Assembly (NCBI GenBank): GCA_964352225.1
Contig: CAYGRM010000301.1
Coordinates: 1 to 8,453, forward strand
DNA length: 8,453 nucleotides
DNA from: CAJQQY01 sp964352225
GTDB lineage: Bacteria; Bacteroidota; Bacteroidia; Chitinophagales; Saprospiraceae
Reading direction: 5' to 3'
Under the pieces are notes generated by a model, which was given only the letters and a program-made list of their open reading frames with translations, searched no databases and was not told the origin of the DNA. The translations under genes were made by a program, and so were the position numbers. Of this stretch, positions 1 to 7,106 are shown piece by piece; position 1 is the stretch's first letter, and each line of letters begins with the position of its first letter.

Positions 1-1
1 T

Positions 2-97
2 TTTGCTTTCATCTTTATTGTTTATGCTTACTATAATAAAGGATTTTTAATTAAAAATCCAGTATTTGGACTAAAAATACTTGTAAAAAACTTTTAA
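2..97 (+). CDS. possible C-terminus of a membrane protein, cut by the window edge
   Basis: An open frame enters from the left edge and ends at a TAA at 95..97, giving 31 residues. They start with a hydrophobic stretch (FAFIFIVYAYY), then a short basic tail rich in Lys, Phe and Asn ending KNF, which resembles the last membrane helix and cytoplasmic tail of an integral membrane protein. A terminator-like hairpin follows 36 bases after the stop, which supports a real gene end here. Nothing identifies the family. The frame is short and AT-rich, so it could be chance. Two inverted repeats lie inside it (41..60 and 61..81). Confidence 0.35.
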   Translation, partial: FAFIFIVYAYYNKGFLIKNPVFGLKILVKNF

Positions 98-133
98 TAT
101 TTCAGTATTTATCCATCTAAATAATAAGCAAAT

Positions 134-168
134 AAAAAAGGGTAGCTACACCGTGACTACACTTTTTT
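134..168. terminator. bidirectional terminator-like hairpin
   Basis: A run of six A plus G (134..140) pairs with C plus six T (162..168). Inside it GTAG (142..145) pairs with CTAC (157..160), and a further three pairs close an ACC loop; the stem is broken by a G/A and a C/A mismatch. The A-run on one side and T-run on the other give a U-tract when read in either direction. It lies between the end of the possible plus-strand gene at 97 and the 3' end of the minus-strand methyltransferase at 357, where a shared terminator for converging genes would be expected. The rest of 98..356 shows no gene I can support. Confidence 0.6.
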
Positions 169-356
169 CATTATTAATTCCATTCTCACTCCTCTTATTC
201 AAGCATAAAGAATTTTTACCAAAATAAAATAAATATCAAAAAAGAGGCTCAACAAAAACGAAATGCTATTAATTAGTATAGTTGAAGGAGGCTGTAACCA
301 TTGAAATTACTCTTGTACTTATTTTGTTTTTATACAATTATACATTTCATATTTTT

Positions 357-1313
357 TCAGTCAGTACAACCTTCTTTTTCACAAACCCATATATTTCTTG
401 AAAATTTTGATTTTCCTTTTTTTTCAACAGAGCAGCAATCAGAAATTTTTAATCCTGATTGCTTGATTAGGCTTTCAACATCTGAGTTGGATACAATAAC
501 TATTCGCGGGGCTAACTTTGCTGCTGATTCTATAATGTTTAGGATAATTGCATCATTTGAGTAGGTGTATAAATTGTAGGGCAAGTCAATAATAGCCGCA
601 TCGTACTTTTTGTCAAGGTCTTTAATATCTGAGCGATATACCTTGGCGGTATAGTTATAATGTCCAAGATTTTCCCTGGTACTTTTACAAGCTTTCCAAT
701 TGATATCACATCCTTCTATGTTGAATCCCGCAATACATGCTTCTAACATTACAGTACCAACACCACAACAAGCATCTAAAAGCTGATTAGTCTTATTTCC
801 CTGTGAGGCAATACTGACGAGCGTTTTAGCAATATCCATATTTATAGAACTGCTAAATGAACAAGGCTTTTTCTTATGTTTATACCAGTCGGTATTGTGT
901 TTGATTAAAACCCCAAAATGCCAAATACCTTTATGATGGCAAATAGCGTAAGTTATCGATGGAGTATAATAATTGGATTCACCTTCTATACTATATCCGA
1001 TATCTCTTAATTTTTCAAGTCTATCTCTATACCCAGTAGCATCACCATCCAAAATCAGGTACTCCACTTTAAATCCCTCCATCTGAATATTTTCTCGCTT
1101 GATATTTTTTAGCAGTTTAGAGTAACCTTCGTAGGATGACCTAATCTCAAACCTATTTTTAATAAAAGGACTGATTGAAGGATCAATTTTGATATTGGAA
1201 AACAGCATGTTATTCTTTTCTTCTTTCTCAAAAATTTGCCTTGATTCCAACTTACATAAATTGCTATTATGGTAGTCGTAATTAAATGAATATATGTAGC
1301 TGTAATTGGGCAT
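357..1313 (-). CDS. TRM11-like SAM-dependent methyltransferase (UPF0020-type RNA methylase fold)
   Basis: Predicted cytoplasmic class I methyltransferase of 318 residues, probably acting on RNA, although its substrate is not shown by the sequence. The SAM-binding motif I is DACCGVGT (180..187), and DIN a little later fits the acidic end of strand 2. The catalytic motif IV is DLPYN (243..247), in place of the DPPY common in TRM11/THUMP guanine-N2 methylases. The first ~150 residues form a separate N-terminal region with no recognisable THUMP domain. I chose the ATG at 1313 because the family, as I recall it, begins with a Y-I-Y segment followed by LC-LE-R-IF, which here starts two residues after this Met. 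In-frame starts at 1370 (ATG) and 1385 (TTG) would add 19 or 24 residues with no likeness to the family. The C-terminus (SRNIWVCE) matches the family's usual end, so the gene is complete. It follows the carbonic anhydrase on the same strand but about 230 bases away, so it is probably a separate unit. Confidence 0.85.
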   Translation of the reverse strand: MPNYSYIYSFNYDYHNSNLCKLESRQIFEKEEKNNMLFSNIKIDPSISPFIKNRFEIRSSYEGYSKLLKNIKRENIQMEGFKVEYLILDGDATGYRDRLEKLRDIGYSIEGESNYYTPSITYAICHHKGIWHFGVLIKHNTDWYKHKKKPCSFSSSINMDIAKTLVSIASQGNKTNQLLDACCGVGTVMLEACIAGFNIEGCDINWKACKSTRENLGHYNYTAKVYRSDIKDLDKKYDAAIIDLPYNLYTYSNDAIILNIIESAAKLAPRIVIVSNSDVESLIKQSGLKISDCCSVEKKGKSKFSRNIWVCEKEGCTD

Positions 1314-1440
1314 TTTTAGAATTAAGTAGTTTGGTTGTAAAATATCTTTAATTCCATCAAATACTAACATGCGGGATGGAAACAACAGAAACCTAAAATA
1401 AAAAAATGAGCTTTATCTTAAAGTTGAAAATATAATCAAT

Positions 1441-1468
1441 CTCATTTATGATAAAACTCATTTATGAT
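1441..1468. repeat. 12-base direct repeat upstream of the methyltransferase gene
   Basis: CTCATTTATGAT occurs twice without mismatch (1441..1452 and 1457..1468), separated by AAAA, so the period is 16 bases. A seven-base inverted partner of CTCATTT lies at 1405..1411. The repeat sits 128 to 155 bases upstream of the chosen methyltransferase start, on its promoter side. It may be a pair of regulator sites or a small duplication; the sequence is AT-rich and no function is shown. Confidence 0.4.
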
Positions 1469-1506
1469 TCCATACACAAAATAGAAAAATTAAGGTAAGG
1501 ATAGAT

Positions 1507-1540
1507 ACTATTCCCATTATACATTTTGGTAAGGAATAGT
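1507..1540 (-). terminator. weak hairpin just after the carbonic anhydrase stop codon
   Basis: An eight-base perfect inverted repeat, ACTATTCC (1507..1514) and GGAATAGT (1533..1540), has an 18-base loop. On the minus strand it begins four bases after the TAA of the carbonic anhydrase gene. The bases that follow are AT-rich but lack a clean U-run, so it may be a weak terminator or a 3'-end stabilising hairpin for the DUF2490 / carbonic anhydrase transcript. Confidence 0.35.
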
Positions 1541-1544
1541 TTCT

Positions 1545-2306
1545 TTATTTTAGTATGTCTACTTTTCCGTTGTCCATATCATATAATGCACCAACAATTT
1601 TAATCTCTCCATTGTCCTCCATTTCTTTAAGAATAGGGCTATCGCTTCTAATTTTTTCTATGGTATTTCTGACATTACTTTCACTTACCATATGGACAAA
1701 TTCTTGATTTTTGGAAGTTCGGTCACCATCATATTTCACCAAATCTACTGCAGGTCTTATTTTGGTAAGCATAGGAGTAATATTTCCAAGTTTCACATCA
1801 TCTATCGCAGCCTTGACCGCACCACAATGCTCATGCCCCATAACCAAAATTAACTTTGATCCCGATACTTTACAGGCAAACTCCATACTTCCCAAAATGT
1901 CTTCATTTACAAAATTCCCCGCAACTCTTGCCACAAAAACATCTCCGATTCCTCTATCAAAAACATCTTCAACTGGTACTCTACTGTCTACGCAGGATAA
2001 AACAATAGCTTTTGGAAATTGAGCTTTGACACTTTTTCTTACTTGACTAGAATGGTTACGAGCCGTAAGGTCATTTTGCATAAATCTTTCATTACCTTCC
2101 TTTAAGGATTGTATCACCATATCAGGGGTAAGGGCATCCTGCTCTGCTTTGGTCAAAACAGTTTCTACCACACCAATAATCTGTTCTGGTTTTTCTACAA
2201 CCTGATTTGTGGTATCCTCCACATTTTCTTGATTCCCGTTGGTGCACGCAGCAAAAAAAATAATTGCTAAGACGAATGCACTCAATTTAATTGTCTTTTT
2301 CTTCAT
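1545..2306 (-). CDS. beta-class carbonic anhydrase, predicted lipoprotein
   Basis: Catalyses interconversion of CO2 and bicarbonate with a zinc ion. The 253-residue product shows the full beta-class signature: Cys105 with the Asp107-Arg109 dyad in SCVDSR, and His158 and Cys161 in GHEHCGA, which complete the zinc site. Before the catalytic domain (about 60..253) lies a lipoprotein signal peptide: KKK, a hydrophobic core, and a lipobox ending FFAAC with Cys21 as the lipidated residue, then a polar linker rich in Asn, Glu and Thr. The enzyme should therefore be tethered in the envelope, unlike the usual cytoplasmic beta-class enzymes. Translation starts at an ATG only ten bases after the DUF2490 stop codon, with an A-rich leader, so the two genes are almost certainly co-transcribed from the promoter at 3024..3054. 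No key residue is missing. The envelope side (periplasmic or surface) cannot be told from the sequence. Confidence 0.95.
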   Translation of the reverse strand: MKKKTIKLSAFVLAIIFFAACTNGNQENVEDTTNQVVEKPEQIIGVVETVLTKAEQDALTPDMVIQSLKEGNERFMQNDLTARNHSSQVRKSVKAQFPKAIVLSCVDSRVPVEDVFDRGIGDVFVARVAGNFVNEDILGSMEFACKVSGSKLILVMGHEHCGAVKAAIDDVKLGNITPMLTKIRPAVDLVKYDGDRTSKNQEFVHMVSESNVRNTIEKIRSDSPILKEMEDNGEIKIVGALYDMDNGKVDILK

Positions 2307-2316
2307 TGTTTTTTCT

Positions 2317-2985
2317 TTAAAAATTGATAAATGTGATTAAATTAATTTGGTCACTATTCCTGCTATTTAGGAATTGATTCATGTACCCAATCTCAAATTT
2401 GGCAGTTTGATTTAGTTTGTAACCTAAACCAAAGTAAAGCCGGTTTCTATCAAAAATGGTTTGTTGGTTATTGAGAAAAATTTCGTTGTAAATCGAACCA
2501 TACCAAGTATTATCTATAATGTCTTGGTTATTTATCGCAACATTGAGAGAAAGAAAATATCGAAATCTCATTCTAAAGTCAGCATCTTCTATCCATCGCT
2601 GCTCGAACCGATATCGGTGCTGAACCTTTACTCTAGAAAATGATTGTCTAGTGATAAATTGTTGAAAAATTCTATGCTCGTTGACGTTTACTTTATCATC
2701 AAAATTATCTAGGTAATTTTGGCTATGAATAAAACCATAGCCTAATAGTAAGTTGTTGTTATTTTCGGTCAAGTTATATCCAATTCCAGTTCTTAAAAGT
2801 AATTGTTCCAAATCTCCAATCGCATCATAATTTCTATATTGAACTTCATGATGCCAGTTCCATTTAGAATTTATTTTTTTGTTTCCAAAATAGATCATCC
2901 AGTTTCCTAAATCACTACTTTGAGCATAACTGCCTAATGGAAAAATTAGCACCAATAGAACACAAACTACTTTTATTTTTTTCAT
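2317..2985 (-). CDS. DUF2490 family outer-membrane beta-barrel protein
   Basis: This 222-residue protein has a clear signal peptide, with basic MKKIK, a hydrophobic core and likely cleavage after GSYA (residue 21). The mature part matches DUF2490 from memory: SDLGNWMIYFG at the start, WNWHHEVQYRNY, repeated short amphipathic strands such as LLLRTGIGYNL and LLLGYGF, an R/F/Y-rich central stretch (HRYRFEQRW, then FRMRFRYFLSL), and a final strand ending in Phe, as expected of a barrel inserted by the BAM machinery. The biochemical role of the family is not known to me. It is the first gene of the operon with the envelope carbonic anhydrase ten bases downstream, which hints at a role in passage or retention of bicarbonate or another small anion; that is inference. 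Its start is the ATG 32 bases or so downstream of the predicted transcription start. Confidence 0.88.
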   Translation of the reverse strand: MKKIKVVCVLLVLIFPLGSYAQSSDLGNWMIYFGNKKINSKWNWHHEVQYRNYDAIGDLEQLLLRTGIGYNLTENNNNLLLGYGFIHSQNYLDNFDDKVNVNEHRIFQQFITRQSFSRVKVQHRYRFEQRWIEDADFRMRFRYFLSLNVAINNQDIIDNTWYGSIYNEIFLNNQQTIFDRNRLYFGLGYKLNQTAKFEIGYMNQFLNSRNSDQINLITFINF

Positions 2986-3359
2986 AAAAAATACATATTT
3001 AGTATAACTATAATAATTAATAGCAAAACTATAAAACCAATGAACTTGTTCAAATATTTACAGCTTTTTTTCCTTTTATTTTAAACACCATTTAAAACCT
3101 CAGGTATAACTCAAAATTAGTTATTATGGCTAGATATCTTAACAACAATGCTCTTATTAAAAAAATAAAAAATGCAACCATTGCTTAGACTGACGCTCCC
3201 CTTTCCATCAAAAAATGAGCTTAGGTGTGAGCATAATAGCTATGCCTCCTTAAAACTTAATGTGTATTCAGGTTAGTTCCTTTTCTCAAGCAACTAGGTG
3301 GAAATAAAAAAAATTCTTAATTTAGAAGCCTATTTTACCCTAAAAAAAATTAAACGATA
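2986..3359. other. divergent intergenic region
   Basis: This 374-base spacer separates the minus-strand DUF2490 operon from the plus-strand hybrid regulator. It holds the operon promoter (3024..3054). I found no equally good promoter for the regulator; the nearest resemblance is TAATTTAG at about 3319..3326, which has no TTG partner upstream. A nine-base palindrome ACCTCAGGT (3097..3105) and a six-base stem (3106..3111 with 3119..3124) lie in the middle and could be part of a shared control region, but both are short. No credible gene or RNA was seen. Confidence 0.5.
3024..3054 (-). promoter_or_regulatory. Bacteroidota-type sigma-A promoter for the DUF2490 / carbonic anhydrase operon
   Basis: Read on the minus strand, TTTG (3054..3051) is followed after 19 bases by TAGTTTTG (3031..3024). 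This fits the Bacteroidota primary sigma factor consensus, TTG or TTTG near -33 and TAnnTTTG near -7, with the preferred spacing. Transcription would start near 3017, leaving a leader of about 30 bases before the ATG at 2985. Confidence 0.75.
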
Positions 3360-6300
3360 ATGAGAACTCTTCTTTTGGGAATGTGTTTTTGTTGCACCTC
3401 TTTTTTGTTTGCCCAAAATAAAATCATTGATAGTTTGGAGCAACAGTTACTCGTTTTTCCACCTGACACTAATCGATTAAAAATTTTAAATGACCTTGCT
3501 TTTAAGTACAAATATTCCAATCAAGCAAGAGCCATTGTTTTGGTGGAAGAAGCTGAGCAACTAGCCATTCAATTCGATCACCAAACCGAACTAGCCAAAA
3601 ATTTTTATGTGCATGCTTATATTCATTATGCGAATGGAGCACATCAAAAAGCAATTGATTATTTAGATCAAAGTTTGAAAATTGCTAAAAAAGAAAATCT
3701 GACTAGCCGTCAAGCATATTGCAATGGAGTCAAGGCAATGGTTTACGGACGCATGTCTGAGTATGATCTGGCATTGAAACATAACCTTGCAGCAAGAGAT
3801 CTTTTTAAACAAATAAAAGACACGCTGACCCTTGCTGCTATTGTCACTAATACTGCTACCATCCACGAAGAGCGAGGAAATTTCGATACTGCACTAGTCT
3901 ATTATTTTGAATCCTTAAAATATAAAAACGATTCTGGAAATCGCCACTTTGCTACAACCGAATTGGCCAATATTGGAGCTTGCTATATGATGCTAGGAGA
4001 ATATGATTTATCGCTTCAGTATAATTCGGAAGGGTTAAAACAAGCAAAAACTACGAGTAATTTATTCAGTCACCTTAAGGCTAATCGAGGAAATACTTTT
4101 CTAAAAATGGGACAATTAGATTCTGCGTTGACGAATGGATTGGTGGCATATAAAATAGATCGTGAAAAAAACACGCCTTATTTTCTTTTAAATTCAACTA
4201 AACTTTTGGGAGAAGTTTATGAAAAATTAGACCGAACTGAACTGGCGATTCAATTTTTTCAAGAAGGAATTGAGGTAGCAAAAAAAATGGAGAACATCGA
4301 TTTCCAAGCTAGTATTGGATGCCGCTTGGGAGATTTATATTTGCAGGCAGGTCAATTGGATAAAGCTAAAACAGTTTTAGAAAATGCCTATCAAAAGGCT
4401 GCGCAAATTGGTGGGATTCCCAATTTAGAATGTACCGCAGCCAATTTATCTAAAGTTTTTGAGGCCATGGGAAAATATGAATTAGCACTTTTTTATTATA
4501 AAAAAAAGGAAGCTTACCAAGATAGTATTATTGATTTAGAAAAAAATCTTGGATTGGTAGAGTTGGAAAAAAAGTATCGAACAGAACAACAAAGCAAGCA
4601 AATCTTTGAAAAAGATTTAACTATTTCCAAACAACAAACTCATCAACGAAATTTGATTATTGGAGGTTTGTCTATTTTTTTAGTGTTACTCGGTATATTC
4701 CAATTCCTCCGTTATCGGCTTCGGCTCGGTCGCCAAAAAGCAGAACTAGCACTTGAAGTAGAAAAAATAAAAGCCAAACAATTGGAAGAAATGGATGAAC
4801 TGAAATCTAATTTTTTTGCTAACATCAGTCATGAATTTCGCACTCCGCTAACTTTGATTTTAAATCCCTTAAAAAAGTTAGAATCTCTAATTCAGGCTTA
4901 CCAGAATAATCACCCGAATGAAGAGCGATTCAATGCGACATACTACCTCAACCTAATTGCTCAAAATGCAAAGCGGATGCTCCAATTAATTAATCAATTG
5001 CTCGACTTATCTAAATTAGAAAAAGGGAAAATGAAATTAGAAGTTAGCCAAAGTAATCTAGTTAAATTTTTACGGACTATCATTTTTTCATTTGAAAGTT
5101 TGGCGATTCAAAAACAGATATTTTTCCAAACTGAATTTCCTGCAGACCAACCCAAATTATTTTTTGATAAAGATAAATTAGAAAAGATCGTCAATAATTT
5201 ACTTTCCAATGCTTTTAAATTTACACCAGCAGGCGGAACCGTTTCGGTCATGGTAGCTATAAAAAATGAACAACTCAAAGTTGAAATTTCCGATACTGGA
5301 AAAGGAATTCCCCGCGATGAATTGGATAAAATTTTTAATAGATTTTACCAATTAAAAACAGATGAAAATTCAGGAACAGGCATTGGACTTTCATTGGTGA
5401 AAGAATTAGTGGCTTTGCATAAAGGTCAAATTACTTTAGAAAGTGAAATTGGAAAAGGAACCATTTTTAAATTGAATTTGCCCGTAGGGAAATCTTATTT
5501 TGATGATTCTGAAATTCAAGTATTTGAATCTAATGAGATAAAAAATGACCTCAATTTATGGAAAACAAAAGAAACATCATTTGAAAACCATAATTTCGAA
5601 ATCATTAATTTTGCAGAAAATAGCTCCCCTACCTTACCCATAATTTTAGTTGTGGAAGATCATCCTGACCTTCGAGAATTTATGTTTAATATTTTGAAAA
5701 AGAACTACCAAGTCATTCTGGCAAAAAATGGACAAGAAGGATTTGAGCAAGCAACTGCGATTATCCCTGATCTAATTCTAAGTGATATTATGATGCCCAT
5801 AACGGATGGTAATGAAATGGCAAAACAGTTGAAAACTGACGAGCGAACTAGCCATATTCCGATTATACTTTTGACGGCAAAAGCGGGTAATGAAAATAAA
5901 ATTGAAGGTTTGGAAATGGGCGTCGATGCCTATTTGACTAAACCATTTGATGAAAAAGAATTATTGGTTAGGATTCAAAATTTAATTGAACAAAGAAAAT
6001 TACTTCGTGCACGATTCACTAAAGAAATCAAACTACAACCGAAGGACATTGCGATAACCTCCATGGATGAAATTTTTCTAAACAAGGTACTTGACGAAAT
6101 CGAAAATCATATGAGTGACTCCACATTTAGTGTGGAAGTTTTAGGAAAATTAGTCGGGATGAGTAGAAGTCAATTACATCGAAAATTAACTGCACTTTGT
6201 GATCAGTCTCCCAATTTTTTAATTAGAAAAATGCGCTTAGAACGCGGTAAAGTTTTAATCGAAAAGGGAGCAGGAAGTATTTCTGAAATAGCTTATGAAG

Positions 6301-6380
6301 TTGGTTTCTCTAGCCCCGCCTATTTTTCAAAATGCTTTCAAGACCAATACGGAAAAGCTCCAAGTGAATTAAAATCATAA
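3360..6380 (+). CDS. hybrid two-component regulator: TPR sensor, histidine kinase, receiver, AraC DNA-binding domain
   Basis: A one-protein signalling system of 1006 residues. In order: signal peptide (about 1..18, cut near LFAQ); about eight TPR-like repeats in a periplasmic sensor region (about 40..395), with repeat cores such as ALVYYFESL and AIQFFQEGIEVA; a coiled-coil stretch; one membrane helix (about 431..450); a HisKA domain with phospho-acceptor His491 in SHEFRTP; an ATPase domain with the N box (Asn613, Asn617), DTGKGIP (645..651) and GTGIGL (672..677); a receiver domain with acidic pair Glu766/Asp767, phospho-acceptor Asp809 in SDIMMP, Thr839 and Lys861; and an AraC-type double helix-turn-helix (about 910..1005, second helix pair near 973..995). 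All catalytic residues are present, so the relay should be active. The sensor is a TPR array, not the beta-propeller plus Y_Y_Y module of Bacteroides polysaccharide regulators, so the ligand is unknown. It should control nearby genes: the divergent carbonic anhydrase operon or the two genes downstream. Confidence 0.95.
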   Translation: MRTLLLGMCFCCTSFLFAQNKIIDSLEQQLLVFPPDTNRLKILNDLAFKYKYSNQARAIVLVEEAEQLAIQFDHQTELAKNFYVHAYIHYANGAHQKAIDYLDQSLKIAKKENLTSRQAYCNGVKAMVYGRMSEYDLALKHNLAARDLFKQIKDTLTLAAIVTNTATIHEERGNFDTALVYYFESLKYKNDSGNRHFATTELANIGACYMMLGEYDLSLQYNSEGLKQAKTTSNLFSHLKANRGNTFLKMGQLDSALTNGLVAYKIDREKNTPYFLLNSTKLLGEVYEKLDRTELAIQFFQEGIEVAKKMENIDFQASIGCRLGDLYLQAGQLDKAKTVLENAYQKAAQIGGIPNLECTAANLSKVFEAMGKYELALFYYKKKEAYQDSIIDLEKNLGLVELEKKYRTEQQSKQIFEKDLTISKQQTHQRNLIIGGLSIFLVLLGIFQFLRYRLRLGRQKAELALEVEKIKAKQLEEMDELKSNFFANISHEFRTPLTLILNPLKKLESLIQAYQNNHPNEERFNATYYLNLIAQNAKRMLQLINQLLDLSKLEKGKMKLEVSQSNLVKFLRTIIFSFESLAIQKQIFFQTEFPADQPKLFFDKDKLEKIVNNLLSNAFKFTPAGGTVSVMVAIKNEQLKVEISDTGKGIPRDELDKIFNRFYQLKTDENSGTGIGLSLVKELVALHKGQITLESEIGKGTIFKLNLPVGKSYFDDSEIQVFESNEIKNDLNLWKTKETSFENHNFEIINFAENSSPTLPIILVVEDHPDLREFMFNILKKNYQVILAKNGQEGFEQATAIIPDLILSDIMMPITDGNEMAKQLKTDERTSHIPIILLTAKAGNENKIEGLEMGVDAYLTKPFDEKELLVRIQNLIEQRKLLRARFTKEIKLQPKDIAITSMDEIFLNKVLDEIENHMSDSTFSVEVLGKLVGMSRSQLHRKLTALCDQSPNFLIRKMRLERGKVLIEKGAGSISEIAYEVGFSSPAYFSKCFQDQYGKAPSELKS

Positions 6381-6494
6381 TTTAAAACTCTCCTGTTTTT
6401 TTCCTCTCGATTCTCTGAAGTCCTTTTTTTCAAAAACTAAATATTTAAGGTTCTGATTATCAGTTAGTTACCCTTGTGTAAAAACCATGCGACA

Positions 6495-6520
6495 AAATTT
6501 ATAGCAATTGCTACAAATTT
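6495..6520. promoter_or_regulatory. 26-base imperfect palindrome, candidate operator
   Basis: The core TAGCAATTGCTA (6502..6513) is a perfect 12-base palindrome. It is flanked by A/C (the only mismatch) and then AAATTT on both sides, so two 13-base arms match at 12 of 13 positions about centre 6507.5. It lies 115 bases after the regulator's stop and just over 100 bases before the next gene. With no loop it is more like a dimer binding site than a terminator. An 11-base palindrome CTGATTATCAG lies at 6453..6463. Assignment to any regulator is inference. Confidence 0.4.
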
Positions 6521-6623
6521 AAAAGCCTTCCTTATCCATTATTGCAAACTTTGAGTTATTGTTGGAAAGATTATTATCAATACATGAAAAACCTCTTTAC
6601 TAATTAAAACAAAACCAAACTTT

Positions 6624-7100
6624 ATGAAAGATTTTAAAAATTTAATTTACGCAGTTACCTGCCTCTCTTTGAATATTATTATTGGTGCGGCAGTATTTGA
6701 GCATTTAGTTGTTTGGCCAACGGCCTATGCCGCACCTCCAGCTTCTTTATCTATGTTCCAAGGGGAGTATGGTTTCAAAGCAGTTTTATTTTGGTCAAAA
6801 ATTCACCCTGTTACGCTTCTACTTTTTGTCATCACCTTAGTTACTTTTTGGAAAACGGAAAGGAGAAATCATATTCTGATTCCATTCGTGGGATACTTTA
6901 TCATCTTAATAATTACCTCCATTTATTTTGTTCCTGAATTAATTGATATCGTTGAAACTGAGTATTCTGCAAGAATAGATGAGCAATTAGTTAGTAGAGG
7001 AAGTCTATGGATAAAACTAAGTTTAGTAAGATTATTCGTCTTAATCGGATTAGCAATTTTCCTTTTTTTAGGATTAACTCAATCAAAAAAAGCAGCGTAA
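6624..7100 (+). CDS. four-helix integral membrane protein of unknown function
   Basis: The 158-residue product has four predicted membrane helices, at about 6..30, 58..76, 84..104 and 127..151, with a Lys-rich tail (QSKKAA). Notable features are the loop after helix 1 (VVWPTAYAAPPASLSMFQGEYG), Trp57 with His61-Pro62 at the start of helix 2, YFVPELIDI after helix 3, and WIKLSLVRL entering helix 4. The overall plan recalls small DUF1772-like four-helix proteins, but I cannot confirm membership. No cofactor motif is obvious. The start is the first ATG in frame after an A-rich leader (AAAACAAAACCAAACTTT), very like the leader of the cytochrome gene that follows 108 bases later. The gap contains a strong inverted repeat, so the two genes may be separate units. 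The real frame is supported by consistent hydrophobic blocks and basic or acidic loops. Confidence 0.8.
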   Translation: MKDFKNLIYAVTCLSLNIIIGAAVFEHLVVWPTAYAAPPASLSMFQGEYGFKAVLFWSKIHPVTLLLFVITLVTFWKTERRNHILIPFVGYFIILIITSIYFVPELIDIVETEYSARIDEQLVSRGSLWIKLSLVRLFVLIGLAIFLFLGLTQSKKAA

Positions 7101-7106
7101 AAACTA

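Noticed and set aside
241..291. AGAGGCTCAAC and GTTGAAGGAGGCT as possible insertion-sequence ends
   Set aside because: The inverted match is only five bases and no transposase or target duplication is visible.
301..564. Plus-strand 87-codon frame with a hydrophobic start and a good ribosome site
   Set aside because: Most of it is antisense to the well-supported methyltransferase gene and it matches nothing I know. I kept only the unusual ribosome site as a low-interest finding.
1711..2022. Plus-strand 103-codon frame
   Set aside because: It is antisense to the carbonic anhydrase catalytic core, including the codons for the zinc ligands, and shows no domain of its own.
2461..2643. Plus-strand 60-codon frame
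   Set aside because: It lies wholly within the DUF2490 gene on the other strand and has no recognisable features.
3126..3188. Tiny frame of 20 codons (begins MARYLNNN) in the divergent spacer
   Set aside because: It has no ribosome site or promoter and is too short to judge by composition; AT-rich spacers give such frames by chance.
3319..3326. TAATTTAG as a promoter -7 element for the hybrid regulator
   Set aside because: It differs from TAnnTTTG and no TTG or TTTG is found at the proper distance upstream.
3663..3866. Minus-strand 67-codon frame
   Set aside because: It is a shadow of the TPR region of the hybrid regulator.
6713..6937. Plus-strand 74-codon frame overlapping the four-helix protein
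   Set aside because: The 6624..7100 frame has regular membrane helices and sensible loops, while this one is a mixed-composition out-of-frame reading.
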